DNA of 64,000 nucleotides from Bacillota bacterium (GCA_015059425.1 SVAM01000004.1:31004-95003); one strand, 5' to 3'; positions 41,067-51,831 are shown, numbered from the stretch's first letter. The notes: a model not told the origin generated them from the letters alone. Translations and numbers: made by a program.

Positions 41067-42295
41067 AATTATATGAAGAATTAAAATGGCGTGGAGTTAT
41101 TAAGGATGAAGCGGGAGAAGATTTAGAAAAAAAATTAAATGATGAAATAGTTACTTTTTATTGGGGAACTGATCCTACTGCGGATAGTTTGCATTTAGGA
41201 CATTATTCGTCTTTAGTAACTGCTAAGAGACTTGCTAAATATGGACATAAACCAATTCTTTTAGTAGGAGGTTCTACTGGATTAATAGGAGATCCTAGAC
41301 CTACAAGTGAAAGAGAGATTATTTCAAAGGAAACTTTAAATAAAAATTTAGAGGGTATATCTAAACAAGTTAGTGATATTTTTGAAGGTAAAGCTGAAAT
41401 GGTTAATAACTATGATTGGACTAAAGATTATACTTTATTAGAATTTTTAAGAGACATTGGTAAATATATTAATGTTAATTATATGCTTAATAAAGATATA
41501 ATAAGTAGAAGATTAGATACTGGTATTACTTTTGCAGAATTTACTTATACATTATTACAGGGTTACGATTTTTTATGGTTATATGAAAATAAAAATTGTA
41601 TTATGCAAGTTGAAGGCTCTGATCAATGGGGAAATATTACAACTGGTATAGAACTAATAAGAAAAAAATTAAATAAAGAAGCTTATGCTTTTACAATGCC
41701 TCTAATATTAGATAAATTTGGTAATAAATTTGGTAAAAGTGCTGGAAATGCATTATGGCTTGATAAAAATAAAACTTCTAGTTATGAATTATATCAATAT
41801 TTAATTAATACCGATGATGAAATGGTTATACATTACTTAAAAGTATTTACATTCTTAACAAAAGAAGAAATTGAACAAATAGAAAAGGAACAATTGAGTG
41901 CTCCAGAATCTAGAGTTGCCCAAAAAGCTTTAGCAAGAGAAATTATTACGGATATACGAGGCAAAGAAGAATATGAACATGCTAAATATATTAGTGAATG
42001 TTTATTTAGCGAGAAAGTAACAGAACTATCAAGTGAAGATATTATAAATTCTTTAAAAGGTGTTCCAACAGTTGAAGTAGAATTAGATGTAAATATTTTA
42101 GATTTCTTAGTAAATAATAAAATTGTTAGTAGTAAAAGGGAAGCACGTGAATTTGTTAGTGCTGGTGCTATAAGCTTAAATAATAAGAAAATATCTGATT
42201 TAGAATATATAGTAACTAATAAAGACACTATTGAAGATAAACTTATTATTGTTAAAAGAGGTAAAAAGAATTATTATTTAGCAAAGGTTAAATAG
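41063..42295 (+). CDS. tyrS: Tyrosyl-tRNA synthetase
   Basis: FYWGTDPTADSLHLGHY, EGSDQWGNITTGIELIRK, KFGKSAGNALWLD. Confidence 0.96.
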   Translation: MKLYEELKWRGVIKDEAGEDLEKKLNDEIVTFYWGTDPTADSLHLGHYSSLVTAKRLAKYGHKPILLVGGSTGLIGDPRPTSEREIISKETLNKNLEGISKQVSDIFEGKAEMVNNYDWTKDYTLLEFLRDIGKYINVNYMLNKDIISRRLDTGITFAEFTYTLLQGYDFLWLYENKNCIMQVEGSDQWGNITTGIELIRKKLNKEAYAFTMPLILDKFGNKFGKSAGNALWLDKNKTSSYELYQYLINTDDEMVIHYLKVFTFLTKEEIEQIEKEQLSAPESRVAQKALAREIITDIRGKEEYEHAKYISECLFSEKVTELSSEDIINSLKGVPTVEVELDVNILDFLVNNKIVSSKREAREFVSAGAISLNNKKISDLEYIVTNKDTIEDKLIIVKRGKKNYYLAKVK

Positions 42296-42298
42296 ATT

Positions 42299-42895
42299 AT
42301 GTTTAAAAAAATATTTGTTTTAATAGGGATTTTATTAATGGTTGTTGGTTGTTCAAGTAAAGGAAGTGATAAAGTGGACTTATTAAGTGGTAAACATTAT
42401 GTAGAAATATCTGTTAAAGATTTGGGGTTAATTAAATTAGAACTTGATGCAGATGTTGCTCCAATAACGGTCACAAATTTTATGAATCTTGTTAATGATA
42501 AATTTTATGATGGCTTAACTTTTCATAGAATCATTGATGGTTTCATGATTCAAGGTGGAGATCCAAGTCATGATGGTACTGGAGGATCTCCTAAAAAAAT
42601 AAAAGGTGAATTTGCTCTTAATGGTATAAATAATACTATAAGTCATGTTAGAGGCGTTATTTCAATGGCTAGACGTGGTGATAGCTATGATAGTGCATCT
42701 AGTCAATTCTTTATTGTTCATGAAGATAGTACTTTTCTTGACATGCAATATGCAGCATTTGGCCATGTAATAGAAGGAATGGATGTTGTAGATGAAATAG
42801 CAAAAACTGCTATTGTAGAAGATGATAATGGAACTGTATTATTTGATAATCAACCTGTAATTGAATATATAAATAAAATAGCTAAAGAGAATTAA
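42299..42895 (+). CDS. Cyclophilin-type peptidyl-prolyl cis-trans isomerase lipoprotein
   Basis: Lipobox VVGCSS; FHRIIDGFMIQGGDPSHDGTGGSP, SSQFFIVHED. Confidence 0.93.
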   Translation: MFKKIFVLIGILLMVVGCSSKGSDKVDLLSGKHYVEISVKDLGLIKLELDADVAPITVTNFMNLVNDKFYDGLTFHRIIDGFMIQGGDPSHDGTGGSPKKIKGEFALNGINNTISHVRGVISMARRGDSYDSASSQFFIVHEDSTFLDMQYAAFGHVIEGMDVVDEIAKTAIVEDDNGTVLFDNQPVIEYINKIAKEN

Positions 42896-42976
42896 TAAAC
42901 GTTAATTCTTTTTTTAGGCTTTAGTCTATATCATTATTTAATTTACACATAAAATATTTTAGAAAGGTGATTATTC

Positions 42977-43207
42977 ATGAATAATTATAACTATAGACCT
43001 AATGATGATAGATTAATATTTCCTTTTTTAACTGGAGCTTTAGTAGGTGGAGCAGCAGTAGGTTTAACTCGCCCTAGACCAATTTATAACGTAGCACCAT
43101 ACCCAAATTATGGTTATGGCCCAGGATATGGACCGCGTCCGCCTTACCCAAGACCTTATTCTTATTATTCTTATGGAGGATATGTTCCAGGTCCTTATGG
43201 ATATTAA
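42977..43207 (+). CDS. Small Gly/Pro/Tyr-rich protein (spore-coat-like composition)
   Basis: GYGPGYGPRPPYPRPYSYYSYGGYVPGPYGY; SD AAAGGTGA. Confidence 0.65.
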   Translation: MNNYNYRPNDDRLIFPFLTGALVGGAAVGLTRPRPIYNVAPYPNYGYGPGYGPRPPYPRPYSYYSYGGYVPGPYGY

Positions 43208-43228
43208 TTTGACACATTTTATGTCTTT

Positions 43229-43256
43229 AAACAGGTGTAAACTATACACTTGTTTT
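43229..43256 (+). terminator. Terminator-like hairpin
   Basis: AAACAGGTGTA-aacta-TACACTTGTTTT. Confidence 0.6.
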
Positions 43257-43341
43257 AAAATGTGTTAAAATTTATTTGAGATTTATAATAAATCGACAAT
43301 TAACTTGTTTTATTTGTGCTAATATTTTTGTGGTGAATATT

Positions 43342-43515
43342 ATGCAAGTTAAAATATTTGATGAATCTCATGAAAAAGATTTAGAAAATAGTATAAATAA
43401 TTTTTTATTAACTTTAGAAGGAGAATTAATTGATATAAAATTCCAAACATCAATTGCAATGTTTGGTGAAGAACAAGTATATTGTTTTTCTGCGATGATT
43501 ATTTATTTAAAATAG
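43342..43515 (+). CDS. Cse60-like small protein
   Basis: MQVKIFDESHEKDLENSINNFLLTLEGELIDIKFQTS resembles Cse60 family; RBS TGGTGAAT. Confidence 0.65.
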   Translation: MQVKIFDESHEKDLENSINNFLLTLEGELIDIKFQTSIAMFGEEQVYCFSAMIIYLK

Positions 43516-43530
43516 AAAAGAGTGGTAGAA

Positions 43531-45174
43531 GTGAAAAAAGAAAGCTTTATGGAAAGTACTATTATTGCAACTATATCTTTGATAATTATTAAAGTACTTG
43601 GTGTTTTATATGTAATTCCATTTTATGCAATAGTAGGCGTTCAAGGGGCTGCATTATATGCTTATGCTTATAATATTTATGGTTTATTTTTAGAAATTTC
43701 AACAATAGGTATTCCTAATGCTATAAGTAAACTTGTTAATGAATATAATACTTTGAATAACCAAGAAGCTAAAATTAGAACTTTTAATTTTGGTAAAATG
43801 ATTTTAGGGTTTATATCAGTTATTTCATTTATAATATTATTTATTTTTGCTCCACAAATTGGGGAATTGATTTTAGGAGATTTAACTGGTGGTAATACTA
43901 TTGAAGATGTCAGTTTTGTAATTAGATGTGTTTCTTTTGCTTTACTTATTTTTCCATTTTTAAGTGTAACTAGAGGTTTTTTTCAAGGACACAGAGTTAT
44001 ACATGTTTCAAGTTTTTCACAAGTTATAGAACAGTTTGTAAGAGTATTTTTTATAATTGTTGGAAGTTATATTGCTCTTAAATGGTTAAAGTTAGATCTT
44101 ACTTATGTTGTAGGTGTGTCAGTTTTTAGTGCTTTTATTGCTGGTGTTGTTGCTTTATTATATGTAACTAAGAAATTAAATAAAAATAAAAAAGATTTTA
44201 ATTTAGATAAAAAGTATTCAGAAAAAGATAATGTTTCTAGTAAAGAAATTATTAAAAAAATTTTTATTTATGCTGTACCTGCAGTAATAGTTAGTATAGC
44301 ATTTTCGATTTATAATAATATTGATATGATTTTAGTGCTTAGAACAATGGATTATTTAGGTTTTGATGCTATAGAAGTAGAATTTATATCAACAGCTATA
44401 AGTACTTGGTGCTCCAAAATAAGTATAATTATTACTACTATTGCAATGGGAATGATGCCAGGGTTAATTGCTGCTATGGTAGAAGCATTTACTTTAAAAA
44501 ATTATAATGAAGTAAATAATAAGTTTAATAAAGCAATGGAGATTAATATATTTATTACATTACCAATGTGTGTAGGTATTTCACTTTTAAGTTCGGCTGT
44601 ATGGACTATATTTTATGGTTATAATCCTTTGGGTACCAATATTTTAGCAATGTGTATTTTTGCACCATTCTTTTCTAATATGTTTACTATTTCAAACTAT
44701 ACATTACAAAGCATTAATAGGTTTAAAATGGTGTATATATGTGCAATAGGTGGGATTTTAGTTAATGCACTACTTGATGTACCTTTTATGCTTTTATTTG
44801 ATATACTTGGAATTCCTGCTTATTTTGGGGCTACTTTTGCTTCTATCGTTGGTTTTAGTGTAACTGTAATAGTTACAATGTTAGTGTTAAGAAAATCTTA
44901 TAACTTTAAATACGGAAATATTATAAAAACTATTAAATCTTGTTTAGTTCCATTAGGAACAATGATTGCTGTTGTTTTACTTATGAAATGTTTCTTACCT
45001 GTAAATTATGATAGTAGATTTTCTTCATTAATATATTTATTTGTAATTGCATTAATTGGGGCTTTATCTTATTTTATAGTTGCAAAAAAAATGGGATTAG
45101 TTAATCATATTTTAGGTGATGATTTTATTGATAAAATTAAAGATAAATTTATTAAAAATAAAAAAGAGGTCTAA
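43531..45174 (+). CDS. Polysaccharide biosynthesis/MATE-type flippase (SpoVB/MurJ-like)
   Basis: Multi-TM; GLFLEISTIGIPNAISKLVNEYN, RGFFQGHRV. Confidence 0.88.
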   Translation: MKKESFMESTIIATISLIIIKVLGVLYVIPFYAIVGVQGAALYAYAYNIYGLFLEISTIGIPNAISKLVNEYNTLNNQEAKIRTFNFGKMILGFISVISFIILFIFAPQIGELILGDLTGGNTIEDVSFVIRCVSFALLIFPFLSVTRGFFQGHRVIHVSSFSQVIEQFVRVFFIIVGSYIALKWLKLDLTYVVGVSVFSAFIAGVVALLYVTKKLNKNKKDFNLDKKYSEKDNVSSKEIIKKIFIYAVPAVIVSIAFSIYNNIDMILVLRTMDYLGFDAIEVEFISTAISTWCSKISIIITTIAMGMMPGLIAAMVEAFTLKNYNEVNNKFNKAMEINIFITLPMCVGISLLSSAVWTIFYGYNPLGTNILAMCIFAPFFSNMFTISNYTLQSINRFKMVYICAIGGILVNALLDVPFMLLFDILGIPAYFGATFASIVGFSVTVIVTMLVLRKSYNFKYGNIIKTIKSCLVPLGTMIAVVLLMKCFLPVNYDSRFSSLIYLFVIALIGALSYFIVAKKMGLVNHILGDDFIDKIKDKFIKNKKEV

Positions 45175-45180
45175 TGACCT

Positions 45181-45504
45181 TTATACCATGTATATATTAT
45201 TATTTTCTATATCATCAGTAGTGTAAAAGCTACTGTTTTCTAATTTATTTAATCTAGCATCAATTCTATTTATTTGTCTTTCTATTTTGGATAATCTTGA
45301 TTCAATATCTGAATAATCATAAGTAATATTTGTATTAAGAGGCACTTGTGTGGTATAATTCATTGGGACTCCTGGTCCAGCATAAAATCCTTGATTTGAG
45401 TAGCTACTTGTTGCGAATGGTTGATTAGCAACTTGAGGAGTAGGATAATTTGTTTGGCTCATAAAATTGGATTCTTGAAAAAATGTGTTGCGATCTTTTT
45501 TCAT
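45181..45504 (-). CDS. Hypothetical protein
   Basis: 107-codon ORF with QPF/SNQGFYAGPGVPMNY low-complexity N-terminus and short coiled C-terminus; AAAGGAACG upstream. Confidence 0.55.
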   Translation of the reverse strand: MKKDRNTFFQESNFMSQTNYPTPQVANQPFATSSYSNQGFYAGPGVPMNYTTQVPLNTNITYDYSDIESRLSKIERQINRIDARLNKLENSSFYTTDDIENNNIYMV

Positions 45505-45565
45505 TTATACACGTTCCTTTCAATTTTATTATATGCATATTTAAAGAAAGTAGTGATTTTTGTCT

Positions 45566-46192
45566 ATGAGATTAAGAAATTTAAAAGAAACAGATAATTT
45601 ACTTAATGAATGTACTTATTTAATTAGAAAGCCTGAATTATTAAAAGGTAAATGGGAAAATGAATTTGGTAATTCAAATCCTATTAATTTAGAGATAGGT
45701 ATGGGAAAAGGAGATTATATTTATAATATGGCTCTTAAATATCCTGATATTAATTTTATTGGTGTTGAAAAATATTCTGGAGTTATTGCAAGAGCAATAA
45801 AAAAATATCCTAATGCTTTACCAAATCTTAGAATTATTAATATGGATGCTTTAAAGTTAAATAATGTTTTTAATAAAGAAATTAGTACAATATATTTGAA
45901 TTTTTCTGATCCTTGGCCTAAAAAAAGAACAGAAAAAAGAAGACTTACTAGTGATATTTTCTTATCTATTTATGATAATTTATTTATTAAGAATAAAAAA
46001 ATAGTTATGAAAACTGATAATATTATTTTATTTGCAAGCTCTTTAGTCAGTTTAAGTTGTTATGGTTATATTTTAAAAGATGTTAATTTAGATTTAGCTA
46101 ATTATGATATTCCTAATGTTTTAACAGAATATGAATCAAAGTTTATGAAAAATGGAGTTAAAATAAATTATTTAGTTGCTGAAAAAGATTAA
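45566..46192 (+). CDS. trmB: tRNA (guanine(46)-N7)-methyltransferase
   Basis: LEIGMGKGDYIYNMALKYPDINFIGVEKYSGVI, NFSDPWPKKRTEKRRLTSDIFLSIY. Confidence 0.95.
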   Translation: MRLRNLKETDNLLNECTYLIRKPELLKGKWENEFGNSNPINLEIGMGKGDYIYNMALKYPDINFIGVEKYSGVIARAIKKYPNALPNLRIINMDALKLNNVFNKEISTIYLNFSDPWPKKRTEKRRLTSDIFLSIYDNLFIKNKKIVMKTDNIILFASSLVSLSCYGYILKDVNLDLANYDIPNVLTEYESKFMKNGVKINYLVAEKD

Positions 46193-46209
46193 AATAGCGA
46201 GCCTTGTTT

Positions 46210-47853
46210 TTAAGGTTCGCTTGTTTCATTTATTAATACGGCATGAATTACTAATCTTTTTGTTCCATTATTAGAGCAAGTTGATAGTGTAATTATTTTA
46301 TCTTCTGGTTTTATTTCAATATTGAAATTATATATACTTCTTTTTGTTAACATACTAATAAAATTTAGAAAGTCATTATCATCTTTAAATAGTACTCTTA
46401 AATAATCATTTGTTACAGGTATACGATATATTGAAAATATTTGAAATTTCATATTATCATATAGTGTATTATAAGTTATAATTTGATTTTCAGGATTAGT
46501 ATACCAAGATTCATTTGCAGTTTTATGCAAAGTTCCAAACATTACACCACTATAATACATATTGTGACCATAAATTATATTATTCTTATCAATACTCATA
46601 GGATTATTTCGATAATCCATAAATATCCATCCGTTAGCATTTTTTTCTTTATTTATATTATGCTCTAAATAATAATCATTATCTTTACTTTGAACAACAG
46701 GATAATCAATATTAGTATTATTTACTTTTAATTCACCAATAACATCTTCATTAACAGTTAATAAGGCTGCTAACTTTTCATTTGTTATTAATTTTATTTC
46801 TTCTTTTGGTTCTTCACTATTTGATTCGTTTTCTTCATTTTGTTTTATGTTTTCTTCATTTTTGTTCTTAATAATTTCTGTAGGGTCGGTAATTTCTATT
46901 ACTTTATTAAGATTTTCTTTTATTTCATTTACTTGTATTAAAGCTCTATAATTAAAAATACCAATATAGGTTATTACTAGGATAACTAAACTTGAAATGA
47001 TTAATCCACATACTTTTAAAGTGTTAACTAAAGTTTGAGAAAAAATATTTTTATCTAAATATTCTTTAGAATATTCTAAAGTTAAAACAATTTTTTCTTT
47101 TTTCTTATATCGTTTATTTATTTCTTTTAAATGATTAATTATTTTTTCATCATTTATATTTTCATGTATTATAATTTTTATATTATGTTTGTTATTATTT
47201 ATTAGTATTTTTATAATATTTTCTAATTCTGTTATTAATAATTCATCTATGTGAATGTTTTTTAAGTATTTATTAATTTTACAAAAATCATTATAATCAT
47301 TTAAATCTTCTAAAGAGAATGGCATTTTTATTCTAATATTAGTTTTGTAGTATATATTTGAATAACTTAATAAATTGTTTTTCTCCATAAAATTACTAAT
47401 ATATAATATTTCGGAACGGCATTCACATTTTATTGATTCTTTGTCTAATAATTCTATCATAAAAGGTTGGATAGAGTAACAATTGATTAATTTTATGTGT
47501 TTAATATTTATTAGTGCTTCACATATAGCATATGAAATTGATTCTTCTTCTTTTATGTAAACTTCATTTATATTTGTAGATTTAATAAGTAAATTTATAA
47601 TTAGTGGTGCCATATCTATTTTTGATATAATAGCTTTATTAACATTGTATTGAATTATTAATTCTTTTATAAAAGAAGTTAATATTTTAAAATTTTCTTG
47701 TATGTATTCATCACTGAATATTAATTCATTGTCACTTATAATATTTGTATTTATTAAATCTTTGTTAATACTACTATTATTAGTTTTATAAGAAAATATA
47801 ATATTATTATCTTTAATACTTATTAAAATCTTTTTCACATTAGCCACCATCAT
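46210..47853 (-). CDS. Class-B-like sortase with large N-terminal cytoplasmic region
   Basis: C-terminal NIDYPVVQSKDNDYYLEHNI...IIYGHNMYYSGVMFGTLHK...ITLSTCSNNGTKRLVIHAVL; TM near residue 285. Confidence 0.88.
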   Translation of the reverse strand: MMVANVKKILISIKDNNIIFSYKTNNSSINKDLINTNIISDNELIFSDEYIQENFKILTSFIKELIIQYNVNKAIISKIDMAPLIINLLIKSTNINEVYIKEEESISYAICEALINIKHIKLINCYSIQPFMIELLDKESIKCECRSEILYISNFMEKNNLLSYSNIYYKTNIRIKMPFSLEDLNDYNDFCKINKYLKNIHIDELLITELENIIKILINNNKHNIKIIIHENINDEKIINHLKEINKRYKKKEKIVLTLEYSKEYLDKNIFSQTLVNTLKVCGLIISSLVILVITYIGIFNYRALIQVNEIKENLNKVIEITDPTEIIKNKNEENIKQNEENESNSEEPKEEIKLITNEKLAALLTVNEDVIGELKVNNTNIDYPVVQSKDNDYYLEHNINKEKNANGWIFMDYRNNPMSIDKNNIIYGHNMYYSGVMFGTLHKTANESWYTNPENQIITYNTLYDNMKFQIFSIYRIPVTNDYLRVLFKDDNDFLNFISMLTKRSIYNFNIEIKPEDKIITLSTCSNNGTKRLVIHAVLINETSEP

Positions 47854-47963
47854 AATAATAACATATCTTTACATTTTTTTTTAGTATTTTTCAAAAATAT
47901 ATTTATTTTTTACATTTTTATGCTATAATTGAAGCATAATAGTAATGATAGGGAGTGTATTAT

Positions 47964-48659
47964 ATGAAAAAATTATTGATACTAGTAGGTTTTGTGGTGA
48001 TAAGTTTATTGCCAGTTGTAGTTAAGGCAGATTCAGTTAGTTTCGTACAAAAAGGAAATGCTTATGTTACTGAAAAAGATATATCAGGTGGTATTTATGG
48101 TACTTTTAAAGCAGGTGATATAACTTATGAATATACTGATGCAACTAATGGGTTAAAAGAATGGAATTTTTATTTAACTGCTGGTAGTGATTTAAATAAT
48201 ATATATATTGCTTTACAACCAATAAAATTAGAAATTCAAAAGGTTAAAGAAGGTTCAGAGTTTGTTAAGGAAAGTCAAACCAAGGATACCGATGGTAGTA
48301 CTGTTATATTATTACGTTCTGGAGATGGAGTAAAAAAAGGTGAAAGAGTTTTACTTTTTACGGTTACTACAAAAGATGATAGAGATGCTACTGGATGTCA
48401 ATTAAATATTGTTCCTAAAAAGATTGCATGTCTTGAATTAGAAAGTTCATATTTTGATGATAATGGAAATGAAGTTTCTAAAGAAGAATATGATAAAGTT
48501 TGTTCAAATGTAGGGCCTACCGATGAACCTTTAGAAGATGTGCCTAATAACTCACAAACTGGTATTCCTGTACCATATATTGCTTTAGGTGGAGGATTAA
48601 TTGCTCTTGCAGGTGTTTATTTCTTAAATAAGAAAAATACAAAAATGTTTAAATTATAA
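47964..48659 (+). CDS. Secreted protein with C-terminal sorting-signal-like tail (NSQTG)
   Basis: Signal peptide MKKLLILVGFVVISLLPVVVKA; C-terminus NNSQTGIPVPYIALGGGLIALAGVYFLNKKNTKMFKL. Confidence 0.8.
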   Translation: MKKLLILVGFVVISLLPVVVKADSVSFVQKGNAYVTEKDISGGIYGTFKAGDITYEYTDATNGLKEWNFYLTAGSDLNNIYIALQPIKLEIQKVKEGSEFVKESQTKDTDGSTVILLRSGDGVKKGERVLLFTVTTKDDRDATGCQLNIVPKKIACLELESSYFDDNGNEVSKEEYDKVCSNVGPTDEPLEDVPNNSQTGIPVPYIALGGGLIALAGVYFLNKKNTKMFKL

Positions 48660-48734
48660 GCTTTTAAGCTTATTTTTTTATTTGATTAATATAAGTATTT
48701 ATGGTATATTATGGTCTATAGGAGTGATGCGTGT

Positions 48735-50216
48735 ATGCGTGAATTTACAGAACAAGAATTAGTTAGAAGAGAAAAACTTAATAGAATAAAAGAATTAGGT
48801 ATTGATCCTTTTGGTCATAAATATGATATAAGTGATTTTTCTTTAAATATAAAAGAAAAATATGCCGATAAAACTCATGAAGAATTAGAAGAATTAAATG
48901 CTCTAGTTAGTGTTGCCGGTCGTATTATGTTTATTCGTAAAATGGGTAAAGCAAGTTTTTTCTCAATTAAAGATAAATTAGGTAATATTCAAGTTTATAT
49001 TTCAATAAATGATATTGGTGAAGAGGCTTATACTTTATTTAAATCTGCTGATTTGGGAGATATTGTTGGTGTTAAAGGTACAGTAATGAAAACTGGGACA
49101 GGTGAAATTACAATTAAATGTAAAGAATATACACATTTAGTAAAGGCTTTAAAACCATTACCAGAAAAATTTCATGGTCTTACAGATGTTGAAGAAAGAT
49201 ATAGAAGAAGATATGTTGATTTAATAACTAACGATAACTCTAGAAGAATTGCTTTTTTAAGACCTAAGATTATTCGTACAATTCAAAATTTTATGGATAA
49301 TAGAGGATTTACAGAAGTTGAAACTCCAATTTTAACAACTCTTTTAACTGGAGCTTCTGCTAGACCTTTTGCTACTCATCATAATGCGCAAAATTTAGAT
49401 ATGTATTTACGTATTGCTTTAGAATTACCTTTAAAAAGATTATTAGTTGGTGGAATGGATGCTGTATATGAAATAGGTAGAACATTTAGAAATGAAGGTA
49501 TGGATCCAAAACATAATCCAGAATTCACTTTGATGGAAGCATATTTAGCTTATTCTGATTTGGAAGGTATGATGGAAATGACAGAAGCTATGTTTCAAGA
49601 AGTAGCTAAAGCTGTTGGAAAAATGACTTATAATTGGAGTGGTTATGAAATCAATTTAGAGGGCCCTTGGAGAAGAGTTAGTATGACAGACGCTATTAAG
49701 GAACAAACAGGAATAGATTTTAAAACTATTACAACTGATGAAGAAGCTATTAAAATAGCAGAAGAACATCATATTGAAATGGAAGATCATCAAAGAAATT
49801 ATGGACATATAATTAATTTATTCTTTGAAAAATATGTAGAAGAAACTTTAATTCAACCTACATTCCTTTATGGGCATCCAATCGAAATTTCACCGCTTAC
49901 TAAGAAAAATCCTGAAGATCCAAGGTTTGTAGATCGTTTTGAACTATTTATTGGTGGAAAAGAATTTGCTAATGCTTATACAGAACTAAATGATCCGATT
50001 GATCAATTAGAGAGATTTGAAGCTCAACTAAAAGAAAGAGATTTAGGTAATGAAGAAGCTAATGATATAGATATGGACTTTATTGAAGCTTTAGAATATG
50101 GTATGCCTCCAGCTGGTGGTATTGGTTATGGTATTGATAGATTATGTATGCTATTTACAGAAAGCGAAACAATTAGAGAAGTTATTTTATTTCCTACAAT
50201 GAAACCAAGAGATTAA
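48735..50216 (+). CDS. lysS: Lysyl-tRNA synthetase (class II)
   Basis: RYRRRYVDLI, IRTIQNFMDNRGFTEVETPIL, RTFRNEGMDPKHNPEFTLMEAY, GIGYGIDRLCML. Confidence 0.97.
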   Translation: MREFTEQELVRREKLNRIKELGIDPFGHKYDISDFSLNIKEKYADKTHEELEELNALVSVAGRIMFIRKMGKASFFSIKDKLGNIQVYISINDIGEEAYTLFKSADLGDIVGVKGTVMKTGTGEITIKCKEYTHLVKALKPLPEKFHGLTDVEERYRRRYVDLITNDNSRRIAFLRPKIIRTIQNFMDNRGFTEVETPILTTLLTGASARPFATHHNAQNLDMYLRIALELPLKRLLVGGMDAVYEIGRTFRNEGMDPKHNPEFTLMEAYLAYSDLEGMMEMTEAMFQEVAKAVGKMTYNWSGYEINLEGPWRRVSMTDAIKEQTGIDFKTITTDEEAIKIAEEHHIEMEDHQRNYGHIINLFFEKYVEETLIQPTFLYGHPIEISPLTKKNPEDPRFVDRFELFIGGKEFANAYTELNDPIDQLERFEAQLKERDLGNEEANDIDMDFIEALEYGMPPAGGIGYGIDRLCMLFTESETIREVILFPTMKPRD

Positions 50217-50279
50217 AAGAAGTTTTTCTTCTTTTTTCTTTGTAAAAATGTTAAAATATTTAAGGAAGGATTTGATAAA

Positions 50280-50852
50280 ATGAATAATGAAAAAATATAT
50301 GCAGAAATTGCAATTAGTAATAGACATGTACATTTAACTGAAGAAGTTTATAATATGCTTTTTGATGAACCAATTACTGTTAAGAAAAATTTAATGCAAG
50401 TAGGAGAGTTTGCATCTAATCAAACATTAACTTTAAAAACTGAAAAAGGTATATTAGAAAATGTTAGAGTTTTAGGCCCATTTAGAAAATATAGTCAAGT
50501 CGAACTATCTTATACAGATGCTTATCTTTTAGGTTTAAAACCGCCAGTTAGGGAAAGTGGAGCTTTAGAAAATAGTGAAGCTATTACATTAATAGGTCCT
50601 AAAGGAGAAGTGTACTTAGAAAATGCGTGTATTATTGCTGAAAGACATATTCATATGAATGAAGAAAAAGCAAAAGAACTAGGTTTTAGTAATAGAGATA
50701 TTGTTAAAATAAAAGTTAATAATGATAAGGGTGGAATTATGGAAGCTTATGTAAAAATAAGTCCTAATGGATATTATGAAATTCATATTGATAGAGATGA
50801 TGCTAATGCTTTTTTACTTAATAATGGGGATTTAGTAGAAATTGAAAAATAG
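50280..50852 (+). CDS. pduL: Phosphate propanoyltransferase/acetyltransferase PduL
   Basis: ISNRHVHLT, LGPFRKYSQVELSYTDA, IIAERHIHMNEEKAKELG. Confidence 0.94.
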   Translation: MNNEKIYAEIAISNRHVHLTEEVYNMLFDEPITVKKNLMQVGEFASNQTLTLKTEKGILENVRVLGPFRKYSQVELSYTDAYLLGLKPPVRESGALENSEAITLIGPKGEVYLENACIIAERHIHMNEEKAKELGFSNRDIVKIKVNNDKGGIMEAYVKISPNGYYEIHIDRDDANAFLLNNGDLVEIEK

Positions 50853-51831
50853 TTTTTATATAGGTAATGTTTTAATACCTAATAGAATTGTTTTAGCTCC
50901 AATGGCAGGTATATCAAATACTAGTTATCGAAAAATAGTTAAAAGTATGGGAGCAGGTTTAATTTTTGCAGAAATGGTTAGTGCAAATGCTATAAGTTAT
51001 AGGAATGATAAAACTTTTAATTTACTTAAAATGAGTGATGAAGAAAGGCCTATAGCGCAACAAATTTTTGGTAGCGATGTCGAAACTTTTGTGAATGCTG
51101 CAAAACTCGTTGAAGAAACTATGCATCCAGATATCATTGATATAAATATGGGTTGTCCAGTGCCTAAAGTAGCACTTAGAGCACAAGCAGGTAGTGCATT
51201 ATTAAAGAATCCGAAAAAAATAGGCGAAATAGTTGAAGCTGTTGTAAATGCAGTTAAGGTTCCCGTTACTGTTAAAATTAGAAGTGGTTGGGATGAGGCT
51301 AGTATAAATGCAGTTGAAGTAGCTAAAATTTGTGAAAAAGCTGGAGCTAGTGCTATTACTATTCATGCTAGAACTAGAGCTCAAGGTTATAGTGGCAAAG
51401 CAGATTGGAATATCATTAAAGAAGTTAAAAAGAATGTTAATATACCAGTTATAGGTAATGGTGATGTAACAAGTGCAATACTTGCAAAAAAAATGCTTGA
51501 TGAAACAAATTGTGATGCCATAATGATAGGGAGAGCAGCTTTAGGTAATCCTTGGATATTTAAAGAATGTTATGAATATTTAATAAATAATAAAACTATT
51601 GATAAACCAACTGATTTAGAAAAATTGGATATGATAAAAAAACATTACAAATTATTATGTGAAGATAAAAATAGTAAAGTAGCACTTTTAGAAATAAGAA
51701 CTCATGCATTAGCATATTTAAAAGGAATGCCTGAATCTAAATTATATAAAGCAAAACTATGTAAAGCAAAAACAGAAGAAGAATTTTTTGATATTTTAAA
51801 TGAATATAAAAAATATTTAAGTGTAGAGTGA
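50842..51831 (+). CDS. dusB: tRNA-dihydrouridine synthase
   Basis: NRIVLAPMAGISNTSYR, DINMGCPVPKV, HARTRAQGYSGKADW, MIGRAALGNPW. Confidence 0.95.
   Translation: MKNSFYIGNVLIPNRIVLAPMAGISNTSYRKIVKSMGAGLIFAEMVSANAISYRNDKTFNLLKMSDEERPIAQQIFGSDVETFVNAAKLVEETMHPDIIDINMGCPVPKVALRAQAGSALLKNPKKIGEIVEAVVNAVKVPVTVKIRSGWDEASINAVEVAKICEKAGASAITIHARTRAQGYSGKADWNIIKEVKKNVNIPVIGNGDVTSAILAKKMLDETNCDAIMIGRAALGNPWIFKECYEYLINNKTIDKPTDLEKLDMIKKHYKLLCEDKNSKVALLEIRTHALAYLKGMPESKLYKAKLCKAKTEEEFFDILNEYKKYLSVE

Noticed and set aside
41833-42228. Antisense ORF opposite tyrS
   Set aside because: Fully inside tyrS with no independent evidence.
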